From assembly GCA_964499445.1 (NCBI GenBank), contig CAZCLE010000003.1, positions 1 through 64,000 of the forward strand: a stretch of 64,000 bases of DNA. The letters run 5' to 3'. A program made the position numbers and the translations under genes. Every line of letters starts with the position of its first letter. The first letter of the stretch is position 1. The DNA comes from GCA-2688105 sp964499445. GTDB taxonomy: Bacteria; Chloroflexota; Dehalococcoidia; Dehalococcoidales; GCA-2688105. The notes beneath the pieces are model-generated. The model was not told the DNA's origin, did not search any database, and saw only the letters and a program-made list of their open reading frames with translations. Positions 15,086 to 23,703 of this stretch are shown in pieces.

Positions 15086-16915
15086 TTAAGAGGTTGCGGA
15101 GGCTTCTGGCAAAGGTGAGGGGACGAGTTGGTTAAATAGTGTCTCCAGCTCTTCACCCTCCAGGGTTTCTTGAGCAAGGAGCTTTTCCGCAATTTGGACT
15201 AATTTGGGCTTATTTTCGGTTAAAATCATCTTGGCTACTTCATGGGCGTGCTGGATAATGTTACGGACTTCCTCATCAATCTGCTGAGCTACCTTTTCGC
15301 TGTAGTTCCTTTGCTCAGAGATTTCACGACCGAGGAAGACCATCTCCTCCTTGTGCCCGAAGGTTAGTGGTCCTAGCTTATCGCTCATTCCATACTCGGT
15401 TACCATTTTGCGGGCAAGCTTGGTGGCTTCTTCAATATCATTTTGAGCCCCGGTTGTTTTTTCGTTGAAAATTAGTTCCTCAGCAGCATGGCCAGCTAGC
15501 AAGGTAGCTAGCATATCGTTAAATTGGGAGCGGGTTAGCAGGTATCGGTCTTCGGTAGGTAAAAGTCGGGTATAACCACCCATCATGCCCCGAGCCACTA
15601 TAGAGATTTTGTGTACCGGGTCGGCATTAGGCAGCATTCTAGCCACCAGGGCATGCCCTGACTCGTGATAGGCGGTGATTTCCTTTTCCTTAGGGCTTAT
15701 CCTCCGGCTTTTCCTTTCTGGACCGGCAATTACCCGGTCTATAGACTCCTCAAGCTCCTGCATCTCAATAGCTTTCTTGCCGCGTCTGGCGGCTAGAATG
15801 GCGGCTTCATTAACCAGATTGGCCAGGTCAGCACCGCTAAAACCGGCTGTCTGTTTAGCCAGCACCTCTAAATTAACCGACTCATCTAATGGTTTGCCAT
15901 TGGAGTGAACTTTAAGGATGGCGGTTCGACCATTAATATCCGGGCGGTCAAGGATTACCCGTCGGTCAAAACGACCGGGACGAAGTAAAGCCGGGTCGAG
16001 TATATCAGGTCGGTTGGTGGCGGCGAGGATAATCACGCTGGTATTGGTGTCAAAGCCATCCATCTCCACTAGAATCTGATTAAGGGTTTGCTCCCTCTCG
16101 TCATGACTTCCCCCCAGCCCGGCACCGCGGTGGCGACCCACAGCGTCAATTTCATCAATGAAGATAATGCAAGGGGTATTGCGCTTGGCCTGTTCAAAGA
16201 GGTCGCGTACTCTTGAGGCGCCGACACCGACAAACATCTCAACGAATTCGCTACCGCTGATGGAAAAGAAGGGCACTCCGGCTTCACCAGCTATGGCTCG
16301 AGCCAGTAGCGTTTTCCCCGTGCCCGGTGGACCTATAAGCAGCATGCCTTTGGGAATACGGGCTCCCAGGCTTTGGAACTTCTCCCGCGACTTGAGGAAC
16401 TCTACTACTTCGTGCAGCTCTTGCTTGGCTTCCTCTACCCCAGCTACATCATCAAAGGTTACCGTTGGCGTATTAGCTGGGAAAAGTCTGGCTCGACTAC
16501 GACCAAAACTGATAGCCTGACTGTTAGCCCCCTGTGCCCTGCGGAAGAGGAAGAATAGCAGAGCGCCAAGGAGTATGAGGGGAAGGAAGTTTATCAGCAG
16601 ACTGCCCCAGTTAAATCCTGATGGTTTAAACCCATAGTCTACTTTACTAAGATCAAGTCCGAGTTCTTGGAGTTCAACATAATTGAGGTTAAGGATAAAG
16701 GTCTTTAATTTTGTGCCATCCATGGTAGTACTCAGTAGCTCATCACCGTCTATTACCATGTTCTCAATCTCACCCCTTTGTGACATAGCCACAATTTCAT
16801 CCAAGCCGATTTCCGCCGGTTTTTGAACTGTGGGCAGGATAAAGGAGAAGAGAGCTACCGCTGCCAGTAAGATAGCTATATATATTAAACTGTTACGCTG
16901 CCAACCCGGTTTCAT
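15086..16915 (-). CDS. ftsH: ATP-dependent zinc metalloprotease FtsH (609 aa)
   Basis: Two transmembrane helices (about residues 8-28 and 105-125) flank a periplasmic domain. Next come the AAA ATPase with Walker A GPPGTGKTLLA, Walker B IIFIDEIDAVGRHR and SRH residues (NRPDILDPALLRPGRFDRR), then the zinc protease motif HESGH (AYHESGHALVARM). It degrades misfolded and regulatory membrane proteins. Length is standard. It is convergent with the polyprenyl synthase and preceded by an AT-rich promoter region (TATAAT on the minus strand near 16965). No anomalies seen. Confidence 0.96.
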   Translation of the reverse strand: MKPGWQRNSLIYIAILLAAVALFSFILPTVQKPAEIGLDEIVAMSQRGEIENMVIDGDELLSTTMDGTKLKTFILNLNYVELQELGLDLSKVDYGFKPSGFNWGSLLINFLPLILLGALLFFLFRRAQGANSQAISFGRSRARLFPANTPTVTFDDVAGVEEAKQELHEVVEFLKSREKFQSLGARIPKGMLLIGPPGTGKTLLARAIAGEAGVPFFSISGSEFVEMFVGVGASRVRDLFEQAKRNTPCIIFIDEIDAVGRHRGAGLGGSHDEREQTLNQILVEMDGFDTNTSVIILAATNRPDILDPALLRPGRFDRRVILDRPDINGRTAILKVHSNGKPLDESVNLEVLAKQTAGFSGADLANLVNEAAILAARRGKKAIEMQELEESIDRVIAGPERKSRRISPKEKEITAYHESGHALVARMLPNADPVHKISIVARGMMGGYTRLLPTEDRYLLTRSQFNDMLATLLAGHAAEELIFNEKTTGAQNDIEEATKLARKMVTEYGMSDKLGPLTFGHKEEMVFLGREISEQRNYSEKVAQQIDEEVRNIIQHAHEVAKMILTENKPKLVQIAEKLLAQETLEGEELETLFNQLVPSPLPEASATS

Positions 16916-17018
16916 CCTTTACCTCAGGTAATTAATTAACTTAGACCACTTATATATTATACCAAAACTAACTGTTAATAGGAAAACAAGTGGCTATGGT
17001 CTATATAGACACTTGGGG

Positions 17019-17858
17019 TTAGTCGGCTTTGAGCAGGGTATTATAGGTTGCTTGCAGGAGTAGGGCGTCCTCTTCTAGGTTGGGGCTTTCGCAGATTACA
17101 ATACCCTTGGCATCATGGTCTTTTAATGCTTGGAGAAGCTCAACATACTGAAAATCTGACTCTTTTAGGTTCAGATGTTTTATTTCCCCCTTTTTACCGT
17201 AAGCAATGCCTGAGACATGGGTATGCATATCGTCCAGGGCGGCTCTGCCCAAGCGCTCTTCAACCTGTTGCAGGATAGAGGCAAACTCCGGGTAAGAGTT
17301 GAATCTTCCCGTCCGAGCGTGCCAGTGAGCAAAGTCTATACAGGGAGCTACGCCTTCAAGCTCGGTGCAGAGGTCAAATACTTCATCCGGGGTGCCAAAC
17401 TGAGAGAGTTTCCCCAGAATCTCGGGTCTAATCCACACTCGATTCTTTTCCTGCCTAAGCTGGTTCATTACCTCCCCCAGGTGTTTCCTTACCGTACTAT
17501 AGGTTTTTTCCGGGGGGTCACCGAGGTAATAAGCGGCGTGGAAAACAATACTGTTAGCCCCGCACAAGGAGGCGATGCGGGCGGTTTGTAAAATCCTCTC
17601 TTGGCTAGCCCTTATCTTTTCCGACTCGTGGGCATTCAGGTTAATAAAGTACGGGGCGTGAGCTGATAGCTTTACTCCTAGCCTGGTAGCCACTTCAGCC
17701 ACCTGACGGGCGCCTGCCTCCCCCATTCTTACTCCTTGGACAAATTCTATCTCCAGGCAACCCAGCCCAAGCTCAGCAATCCGTTCAATCCCCGATATGG
17801 TGGATGGTGTTTGGGCGCTGTGGGGAGTGCCGCCGGTGCCAAAAAGAAGCCCCGCCAT
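17019..17858 (-). CDS. Deoxyribonuclease IV / AP endonuclease family 2 TIM-barrel protein (279 aa)
   Basis: The barrel carries the metal-ligand pattern of endonuclease IV: SAHAPYFINLNA, VFHAAYYLGDP, RPEILGKLSQFG, CIDFAHWHARTG, DDMHTHVSGIAYG and ICESPNLEEDA, which supply the His/Glu/Asp zinc ligands. The family cleaves DNA 5' to abasic sites in base-excision repair. The sequence is closer in style to the archaeal/Chloroflexi branch than to E. coli Nfo, so a xylose-isomerase-like enzyme with another substrate is a lesser possibility. It is a single gene upstream of ftsH on the same strand. Confidence 0.82.
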   Translation of the reverse strand: MAGLLFGTGGTPHSAQTPSTISGIERIAELGLGCLEIEFVQGVRMGEAGARQVAEVATRLGVKLSAHAPYFINLNAHESEKIRASQERILQTARIASLCGANSIVFHAAYYLGDPPEKTYSTVRKHLGEVMNQLRQEKNRVWIRPEILGKLSQFGTPDEVFDLCTELEGVAPCIDFAHWHARTGRFNSYPEFASILQQVEERLGRAALDDMHTHVSGIAYGKKGEIKHLNLKESDFQYVELLQALKDHDAKGIVICESPNLEEDALLLQATYNTLLKAD

Positions 17859-18009
17859 TTATTCCTATCCCTCCATCTTTTCCAATACGTTATCATACAT
17901 AATATAGCATGGTAGCAGCCAATGTTAAAATTCATTCAGGTGCTTAGGCTTTAGTATTACCGCCATTGTGCTATAATATTGATAGGCTACTATACACGGA
18001 GGATAACTT

Positions 18010-18354
18010 CTGGAAGCAATTGAAGTAGCGCGCAGGGCAGTAGAGGCAGCCAGTGAAAAGCAGGCGATAGATGTTGTGCTGCTGGACGTCCAAGGGCTAT
18101 GTAGCTTTGCCGATTATTTTGTGATTTGTAGCGGTGATAGTGAACGGCAGATTAAGACCATCTATGGTGAAGTGGGACACGCCTTAAAAAAGGAAGGTAT
18201 TTTACCCCTCCACCACGAGGGCACCATAGATTCCGGGTGGCTCCTCATTGATTTTAGTGGGGTTATTGTCCATATTTTTGCTACCCTTGAGCGGGAATAT
18301 TACCAGCTGGATGAGCTGTGGGATAAGGCTACCACGGTAGTCAGGATTCAATAG
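18010..18354 (+). CDS. rsfS: Ribosomal silencing factor RsfS, likely CTG start (114 aa)
   Basis: The core LLDVQGLCSFADYFVICSGDSERQIKTI and the later HHEGTIDSGWLLIDFSGVIVHIF are the RsfS/Iojap signature; the protein binds uL14 and blocks subunit joining in starvation. The first standard start, GTG 18076, would remove the conserved N-terminal helix (EAIEVARRAVEAASEKQAID). A perfect GGAGG (17998-18002) lies 7 nt before CTG 18010, directly downstream of an in-frame TAA, and this gives a normal-length protein. CTG is therefore my start. TATAAT is present at 17972. Confidence 0.88.
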   Translation: MEAIEVARRAVEAASEKQAIDVVLLDVQGLCSFADYFVICSGDSERQIKTIYGEVGHALKKEGILPLHHEGTIDSGWLLIDFSGVIVHIFATLEREYYQLDELWDKATTVVRIQ

Positions 18355-18355
18355 C

Positions 18356-18793
18356 TCAACTTTCGGTTTCTCGGTGATAATCAAAGATTTCTTCCTCAGA
18401 GAAGAATAGCTTGATTTCCGTCTCGGCAGTCTCTACCGAATCGGAGCCGTGGACGGTATTGTGTTCAATATCTAATCCTAAATCGCCTCTAATCGTTCCT
18501 GCCTCAGCCTTGGCTGGGTCAGTGGCTCCCATTATTTTTCTGATTACCTCCACGGCGCCTTCACCCTCGAAGACAGCAGCCGTAATCGGGGTAGAGCTAA
18601 TATAATTTACCAGGCCTTCAAAAAAGGGTTTATCGCTATGGATGGCGTAGTGCTTTTGGGCTAAGGCTTTATCCAGATGGAGCATCTTGAGCGCCACCAA
18701 CTTTAATCCTTGCCTCTCCAGGCGACTAATAATAGTGCCGGCTAACCCCCTCTGCATAGCGTCAGGCTTGATGAGAACTAGAGACCTTTCCAT
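18356..18793 (-). CDS. ndk: Nucleoside diphosphate kinase (145 aa)
   Basis: Full-length Ndk: ERSLVLIKPDAMQRGLAG at the N-terminus and the catalytic histidine in NTVHGSDSVETAETEIKLFF. It transfers phosphate from NTPs to NDPs through phospho-His. The start is ATG 18793, with AGGGGAG seven nt upstream; an extension to 18811 is not needed. It is convergent with rsfS with almost no spacer (stops 1 nt apart). Confidence 0.95.
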   Translation of the reverse strand: MERSLVLIKPDAMQRGLAGTIISRLERQGLKLVALKMLHLDKALAQKHYAIHSDKPFFEGLVNYISSTPITAAVFEGEGAVEVIRKIMGATDPAKAEAGTIRGDLGLDIEHNTVHGSDSVETAETEIKLFFSEEEIFDYHRETES

Positions 18794-18822
18794 ATCTAAG
18801 CTCCCCTTCATTTATATTGAGT

Positions 18823-18920
18823 ATCAACCTCACCCTCCTTAGATTAGCCTCATGTCATTGTGAGGCACAAAGTGCCGAAGCAATCTCAAGAGACAACACA
18901 GATTTTAATTAGGTAACCCC
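18823..18920 (+). repeat. Dispersed intergenic repeat, copy A
   Basis: Reads ATCAACCTCACCCTCC, TTAGATTAGCCTCATGTCATT, GTGAGGCACAAAGTGCCGAAGCAATCTC, then AGAGACAACACAG and AGGTAACCCC. The same ordered modules occur at 28455-28552 and, inverted, at 22699-22889. It is followed at 18931-18950 by a GGGGC-TTT-GCCCC hairpin, as in the other copies. It lies between ndk and the HAD gene. Confidence 0.85.
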
Positions 18921-18949
18921 TTAACTTTACTAGGAGGGGCTTTGCCCCT

Positions 18950-19627
18950 TCAACCTTCCCTTAAAGGACTTAGCAGCCTCTCTAAATCGTTCACGTTTAC
19001 TGCTTCCAGCGTGTCAACTATAAGGTCAGCCTCCATCAGACTGGACCGGGGGTGGCTATTGGTAACGGCCAGGCAGTGCATCCCGGCTCTCTTGGCGGCG
19101 GTAATGCCAGCGGGGGCATCCTCAATGACAACGCAGTTCTCTGGCTCAGCCCCCAATTTTTTAGCTGCCAGCAAGAAGCCTTGAGGACTTGGTTTACCCT
19201 CCTGTACCTCTCTACCGGAGACAATGGCTTGGAAGGAGTCTTCTATGCCTAACCCCCGCATAACCAACTGGATATTTTCTATGGGGGCTGAGGAGGCCAA
19301 CGCCACACCAAAGCCGTGTTCTGTAAGCGACCTTATCAGTTTTACCGCCCCGGGTAGCGGCCTTATGTTCTGCCTCACTCTCTGGCGGTAGTTCTCCTCC
19401 TTCTCACTGGCAATGACATCTACTTCGCTTTGCGAAACGCCTTCACCTAGAGTGGTTCTAATTATAGTATCATTTCTCTGACCAAACTGACGCCTGAAAT
19501 CCTCTTCGGTGAATTTCACTCCTCTCTTTTGGAATACCTCCTGCCACGCCTTCAGGTGATAGGGAGCAGTATCAGCAATTACCCCGTCCATATCCCAAAT
19601 AACCGCCCTGGTTTTACTTCTGGGCAT
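18950..19627 (-). CDS. HAD-family phosphatase, beta-phosphoglucomutase-like (225 aa)
   Basis: Haloacid dehalogenase fold with the nucleophile motif WDMDGVIADT, a helical cap (QVFQKRG...QFGQRNDTII), SSAPIEN (motif II), KPSPQGFLLAAKKLG (motif III lysine) and VIEDAPAGITAAKRAGM (motif IV). This resembles beta-phosphoglucomutase and related sugar-phosphate phosphatases; the substrate cannot be read. I place the start at ATG 19627, with GAGGAAAAG upstream; longer starts overlap deep into the preceding thioesterase gene. It is the last gene of the thiL-tsaE-tsaB-thioesterase-HAD run on this strand. Confidence 0.82.
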   Translation of the reverse strand: MPRSKTRAVIWDMDGVIADTAPYHLKAWQEVFQKRGVKFTEEDFRRQFGQRNDTIIRTTLGEGVSQSEVDVIASEKEENYRQRVRQNIRPLPGAVKLIRSLTEHGFGVALASSAPIENIQLVMRGLGIEDSFQAIVSGREVQEGKPSPQGFLLAAKKLGAEPENCVVIEDAPAGITAAKRAGMHCLAVTNSHPRSSLMEADLIVDTLEAVNVNDLERLLSPLREG

Positions 19628-20090
19628 TGTTTTTCGGCTTTTCCTCATTGTTATTGGTAGAATCCGGCATTTGTCCAAGGACAAACATGGTAGCTGTGCC
19701 TTCAGCTACCAGGGTGCCATCTGTTAAAGATACGGCGGCTTTGGTCTCAAGCAGTTTTCCTTCATTTTTGGCTACTGAACCGGTGATGATAAGAGGCTCA
19801 TTGATTAAAGCCGGGCGCTTAAATTTGGCTTGCATCCTGGCGGTGACACAACATAAGCCCTCAAATAAGGCAGCATACCCCATTGCCTCATCAAGAAGAG
19901 TGGTTATAATGCCGCCATGGACAATACCTGACCAGCCTTGGTGATGCTTATTGGGAGTAAACTCTGCCCTGACTGTTTTGCCTTCTTGCTCAACCTTTAA
20001 TTTCAACCCGATGGGGTTTTCCTTCCCACAGCCAAAGCACATGTCCCATCCTTTACTAGTATCAACTGGTATTTTGGGTCGGGTGGTCAT
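19614..20090 (-). CDS. PaaI-type hot-dog thioesterase (158 aa)
   Basis: The hot-dog signature is GWSGIVHGGIITTLLDEAMGYAALF, followed by TARMQAKFKRPALINEPL. An N-terminal CFGCGKENPIGL segment is typical of the PaaI/YigI-like acyl-CoA thioesterase group. It probably hydrolyses an acyl- or aryl-CoA. It overlaps tsaB by 4 nt upstream and the HAD gene by 14 nt downstream, so it is translated from the same transcript. The C-terminal Asn/Lys-rich tail (STNNNEEKPKNNAQK) looks disordered. Confidence 0.8.
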   Translation of the reverse strand: MTTRPKIPVDTSKGWDMCFGCGKENPIGLKLKVEQEGKTVRAEFTPNKHHQGWSGIVHGGIITTLLDEAMGYAALFEGLCCVTARMQAKFKRPALINEPLIITGSVAKNEGKLLETKAAVSLTDGTLVAEGTATMFVLGQMPDSTNNNEEKPKNNAQK

Positions 20091-20794
20091 TTTTCCTTCT
20101 CCCCTCCAATTGTTAATTGGCGTTTGGGTTTAGTAATTGGTGGTCGCCTGAGGTATAGTGGCTGTAAAGTAGCCGGGTCGCCATAATTACCTGCCTCCAG
20201 CCGTTGTTGTCCTAGCTCAGCTAGAAAACCGGCTCGCCGTAATCTGGCGGCTGGCGTAGCTATTATCGCTCTTCGCTTAAGCTGCTTTCGTAGCTGAATG
20301 GCGATGAGCGGTATGAATTCTCCACAAAATATGGTTTGGGTGGTTATCTGTGAGCATAGGGTTTCCACAGTAGTTATGTGCTCGCTGGTAAGCTGACGCC
20401 ACTTTTCGTTTTTCCTCTGGTATAGGGCAGTGGCAATCTCTCCCCTGCCGGCATTAAATATCGGGCAGATAGGCAGGCCGGTTTCAGCATGCGGGTAGGC
20501 GGCTACTTCAAGGCTGCTGATGCCGACTATGGGGACTCCCAGGCTGAAGGCTAACCCCTTGGCAGTGCTAACCCCGACTCGTAGTCCGTTAAAGCTCCCC
20601 GGTCCCCTGGCGACGATAATGCCACTGATAGACTGAAGGCTTGTCCCCGTCTGATTTAGCAGGTGAGCTAGGTTGGGTAACAGCTGGACAGAATGGTTTT
20701 GTCCGCAGTGCCAGGTTAATTCGGCCAGCACCTCGTTATCTTGAGCCAGAGCCAGGCTTGCCGTATTCGTTGACGTATCTATAGCCAATTGCAT
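20087..20794 (-). CDS. tsaB: tRNA threonylcarbamoyladenosine biosynthesis protein TsaB (235 aa)
   Basis: ASKHA-fold protein: AIDTSTNTASLAL (ATPase-like phosphate 1), GPGSFNGLRVGVSTAKGLAFSLGVPIVGISSLE, the TsaB hallmark. TsaB scaffolds TsaD and TsaE in making t6A at position 37 of ANN-decoding tRNAs. It is directly followed upstream by tsaE on the same strand, the usual pairing. The C-terminus includes a basic tail (RRPPITKPKRQ). tsaD is not in this window. Confidence 0.92.
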   Translation of the reverse strand: MQLAIDTSTNTASLALAQDNEVLAELTWHCGQNHSVQLLPNLAHLLNQTGTSLQSISGIIVARGPGSFNGLRVGVSTAKGLAFSLGVPIVGISSLEVAAYPHAETGLPICPIFNAGRGEIATALYQRKNEKWRQLTSEHITTVETLCSQITTQTIFCGEFIPLIAIQLRKQLKRRAIIATPAARLRRAGFLAELGQQRLEAGNYGDPATLQPLYLRRPPITKPKRQLTIGGEKEK

Positions 20795-20812
20795 TAGTGA
20801 TTTGAGCCCTTT

Positions 20813-21307
20813 CTATGAGTCGAGGGAAAGGTGTTTCAGTTGTCCCAGTATTTCCCGGTAGCGCTTGCCACTGGGTTTGAGTTGAAAGCTGCGCTCGGTG
20901 TCGGAAAGATAGCTTATTTGAATCATCAGGTGTTCTGGCGGCAGTACGCTTAGCCCCTTTTCTGCCCATTCCACTACACAGACACCGTTACCGTATAAAT
21001 AGTCGTCCAAGCCCAGGTCCGCAATCTCTTCTATATGGTCAAGCCGATACAGGTCTATGTGATATAACGGTAGCCGACCGTAGAGTTCTCTCATGATGAC
21101 GAAGGAAGGGCTCAGTGTATATTCTTTGATGTCTAACCCCCAGGCAATGCCCTGGGTGAGGCAGGTCTTGCCGGTTCCCAGGCTGCCGACAAGAAGGAAA
21201 ATATCACCGGGCCGGGCTAACTCGCCAATACTGACTCCCAACCTCTGGGTCTGCTCTGGACTATGGCTAATTAACTTGAGTTGGCTTATAGATTTACTTG
21301 GCATCAT
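20813..21307 (-). CDS. tsaE: tRNA threonylcarbamoyladenosine biosynthesis ATPase TsaE (164 aa)
   Basis: P-loop ATPase with Walker A GSLGTGKTCLTQGIA, SPSFVIMRELYGRLPLYHIDLYRLD and VVEWAEKG, all characteristic of TsaE (YjeE). It provides ATP-dependent cycling of the TsaBD complex in t6A synthesis. It overlaps thiL by 4 nt upstream and lies 18 nt from tsaB, forming a compact operon. The C-terminal extension (about 25 residues) is a little longer than in E. coli. Confidence 0.93.
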   Translation of the reverse strand: MMPSKSISQLKLISHSPEQTQRLGVSIGELARPGDIFLLVGSLGTGKTCLTQGIAWGLDIKEYTLSPSFVIMRELYGRLPLYHIDLYRLDHIEEIADLGLDDYLYGNGVCVVEWAEKGLSVLPPEHLMIQISYLSDTERSFQLKPSGKRYREILGQLKHLSLDS

Positions 21308-22317
21308 CTCTTAGCAAAGTGCTCCCATCCTGCCTTACTGAGCTTAACCGGATTTCCCCTGCCGTCAACTATGGTTATCCTGACTGGCTGAGCGGCGGTA
21401 ATTTCACCGATTACGGTTACCGGGCAGGAGACGGCTGTTTTTACCTTATCAATGACCTCATCGCTTCCGGTAAACAAAAGCTCGTAGTCCTCTCCACCCG
21501 ATAGTGCCAGCTCATGAGCTCTGTCACTGAAGTTGGCTTTGACTATGGGCAGAATGGGCACACGCTCAACCTCTATTCGGGCGCTAACCTGACTGGACTT
21601 ACATATGTGGGTTAGGTCTGAAATCAGCCCGTCGCTAATATCTATAGCCGTTTTTATACCTTGCTCTACCAGTCGTTGACCCTCAGCTATTCGAGGGTAG
21701 GGGTGAAGGAAGGCCCCTTTTAAACCAGCGGTAGCTTCAGAGTCAAATTGGAGCTGCCTGGTAAGCATCTCCCAACCGGCGGCGGCAGTTCCTAAATAAC
21801 CGGTAACGGCTACTTTCTCGCCCGGCTCGGCTCCGGAGCGGGTGAGTATCTGTTTATCCTGGCTGGCGCTACCAAGAATGGTAATCGTAATAGTAACTAA
21901 GGGGGCGCTGCTGGTATCGCCACCGACTATGGCAACATCAAACGGCTGCGCCAGTTCCATCATCCCCTGATAGAGAGCAGTAACCTCCTCCACTTCCGTG
22001 TGGTCGGGTAAGGTCAGTGATACCAGGGCATATCTGGGCACGCCGCCCATAGCGGCAATATCACTCAGGTTGGCGGCTAGCGCTTTCCATCCCAGTTCCT
22101 TCCACGAAGTTGTACCTAAGGAAAAGTGAACATCCTGGATGAAGGAATCAACCGTAGCCAGTTGAATTGAGGTATCACCATGCCAGGCGGCGGCATCATC
22201 ACTACCCATGCCGATAATGAGTTGTCGCCAGGCTTCTATCTTATTGTCCTGTGAGCTGCTGACTATTTTAGCCAGGAGGTCAATCAGTCCAAATTCCCCC
22301 AGCTCGGAGACTTTCAT
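21304..22317 (-). CDS. thiL: Thiamine-monophosphate kinase ThiL (337 aa)
   Basis: PurM-like kinase: EFGLIDLLAKIV, GMGSDDAAAW, TVDSFIQDVHF, NLSDIAAMGGVPRYALVSLTLP, VGGDTSSAP, VTGYLGTAAAGWE and DISDGLISDLTHIC, all ThiL motifs. It phosphorylates thiamine phosphate to the active diphosphate cofactor. First gene of the operon with tsaE and tsaB, overlapping tsaE by 4 nt. No riboswitch is seen upstream; the preceding 600 bp is repeat sequence. Confidence 0.93.
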   Translation of the reverse strand: MKVSELGEFGLIDLLAKIVSSSQDNKIEAWRQLIIGMGSDDAAAWHGDTSIQLATVDSFIQDVHFSLGTTSWKELGWKALAANLSDIAAMGGVPRYALVSLTLPDHTEVEEVTALYQGMMELAQPFDVAIVGGDTSSAPLVTITITILGSASQDKQILTRSGAEPGEKVAVTGYLGTAAAGWEMLTRQLQFDSEATAGLKGAFLHPYPRIAEGQRLVEQGIKTAIDISDGLISDLTHICKSSQVSARIEVERVPILPIVKANFSDRAHELALSGGEDYELLFTGSDEVIDKVKTAVSCPVTVIGEITAAQPVRITIVDGRGNPVKLSKAGWEHFAKR

Positions 22318-22439
22318 AGCTGAAATTATAGCACGCTGGTATCTGGCTCACAACTTGGCGCTGGTTGGTCATTTAATCAAGGGGAAGTTTGCCGGGGTGC
22401 TAGCCCCTTCTAATGAAGTTAAGAGGTTATTTGGTAACC

Positions 22440-22889
22440 TATCCCCCTGACTCTCCTACCTTGGTTAAGGGAGGGGGAATGCAGGTAAGAGAGAGGCTTC
22501 GCCCCTCTCTAAAATCTCTCCCCCCTCTGCCTAAGAAGAGAGTCGAAGGGAGGCGATAATAGAGGAGAGTTAAAGAGAGGCAGAGCCTCCATTGCATAAC
22601 CAGTTCCCCCTCTCCTTTGTAGAAGCACACTATTGGCAATCAAGTTGTTCATCATTGGGGTGTCTAAGAGGGGGCGGAGCCCCCTCTTTAAAAATCCTTT
22701 CCCCTTCCCCTTATCAAGGGGAAGGGGATAAAGGGGATGGGGTTACCTACAACCAGTAAGAGGCCGTTTTGCAACTCAAACTGTCATTGTGAGCGAAGCG
22801 AAGCAATCTCACGATTGCTTTCAGAGATTGCTTCGGCGCTTTGTGCCTCACAATGACATGAGGCTAATCTAAAGGGAGTGAGGTTGATA
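22440..22889 (-). repeat. Dispersed intergenic repeat, copy B (inverted, with long palindrome)
   Basis: Read on the minus strand, 22889-22824 matches copies A and C (ATCAACCTCAC..., TTAGATTAGCCTCATGTCATT). 22748-22699 matches the AGGTAACCCCATCCCC block, followed by a GGGGGC-TCC-GCCCCC hairpin near 22670. Between them, 22782-22810 and 22824-22858 are near-perfect inverted arms that would fold into a roughly 30-bp stem. The left part (22440-22620) holds further purine-rich hairpins (for example AGAGAGGCTTCGCCCCTCTCT). No gene is seen across 22318-22939. Confidence 0.8.
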
Positions 22890-22939
22890 ACCAATCTCCC
22901 CCCTAGCTATATCGGGCAAAAGCTGTTATATTTTTATAG

Positions 22940-23674
22940 ATGCGTTATGCCATTATTGCTGATATTCATGCCAATCTAGACGCTTTTACTGCGGTGCTGG
23001 GTGACATTAAGCGTCGGGGTGGGGTGGAGGAGCTGTGGTGTTTGGGGGATGTGGTCGGCTATGGTCCCGACCCCCATGAGTGCATTGAGCTTCTGCGTCA
23101 GTATAATCATGTCTGTGTGGCTGGAAATCACGATTTGGCAGCTATAGGCAAGATAAATACCTCCGATTTTAACCACGATGCCGCCATCGCCTGTCGTTGG
23201 ACAACTCGGCAATTAAACCTGGAGGATGTAAAGTATCTGGAGAGCCTGCCATTGGTTATTGAGAAGGATGATTTTACATTGGTGCATGGTAGTCCAAGAG
23301 AGCCTATCTGGGAGTATATCCTATCACTCAGCAGTGCCAAGGAAAATTTTACTTGCTTTAAGTCACCGTTTTGCCTGGTGGGTCATTCTCATGTGCCCCT
23401 AATATTTAGGTATAGTGAAACCGGTGATTGTTCCGTTAGCCTATTCTCAGTCAATGTCGGGCTTTTTCTAGGTAAAGATAGGTTTATTATCAATCCCGGT
23501 GGCGTGGGGCAGCCCCGGGATGGTGACCCTCGATCCAGTTATGCTATCTATGATAGTGAAGCCAGGCTCGTCAGACTGTACCGGGTTTCCTATGATATTT
23601 ACGCTACTCAAAACAAAATGGTGAAGCATAACCTGCCGATGCGCCTGGTGGCTCGCTTGAGCTACGGCATGTGA
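22940..23674 (+). CDS. Metallophosphoesterase (244 aa)
   Basis: Calcineurin-like phosphoesterase with all five motifs: AIIADIHANLDA, GDVVGYGPDPHEC, AGNHD, VHGSP and VGHSHVP, ending with NPGGVGQPRDGDPRSSYAI. This matches the YfcE/PrpE-like group acting on small phosphodiesters or nucleotides; the substrate is unknown. It starts at ATG 22940 in an AT-rich promoter region and is followed by rsmA after about 30 nt, so probably co-transcribed with rsmA and ispE. Confidence 0.88.
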   Translation: MRYAIIADIHANLDAFTAVLGDIKRRGGVEELWCLGDVVGYGPDPHECIELLRQYNHVCVAGNHDLAAIGKINTSDFNHDAAIACRWTTRQLNLEDVKYLESLPLVIEKDDFTLVHGSPREPIWEYILSLSSAKENFTCFKSPFCLVGHSHVPLIFRYSETGDCSVSLFSVNVGLFLGKDRFIINPGGVGQPRDGDPRSSYAIYDSEARLVRLYRVSYDIYATQNKMVKHNLPMRLVARLSYGM

Positions 23675-23703
23675 CCCGGAAATAGCCCGTGGGGAGGCGT
23701 TAC

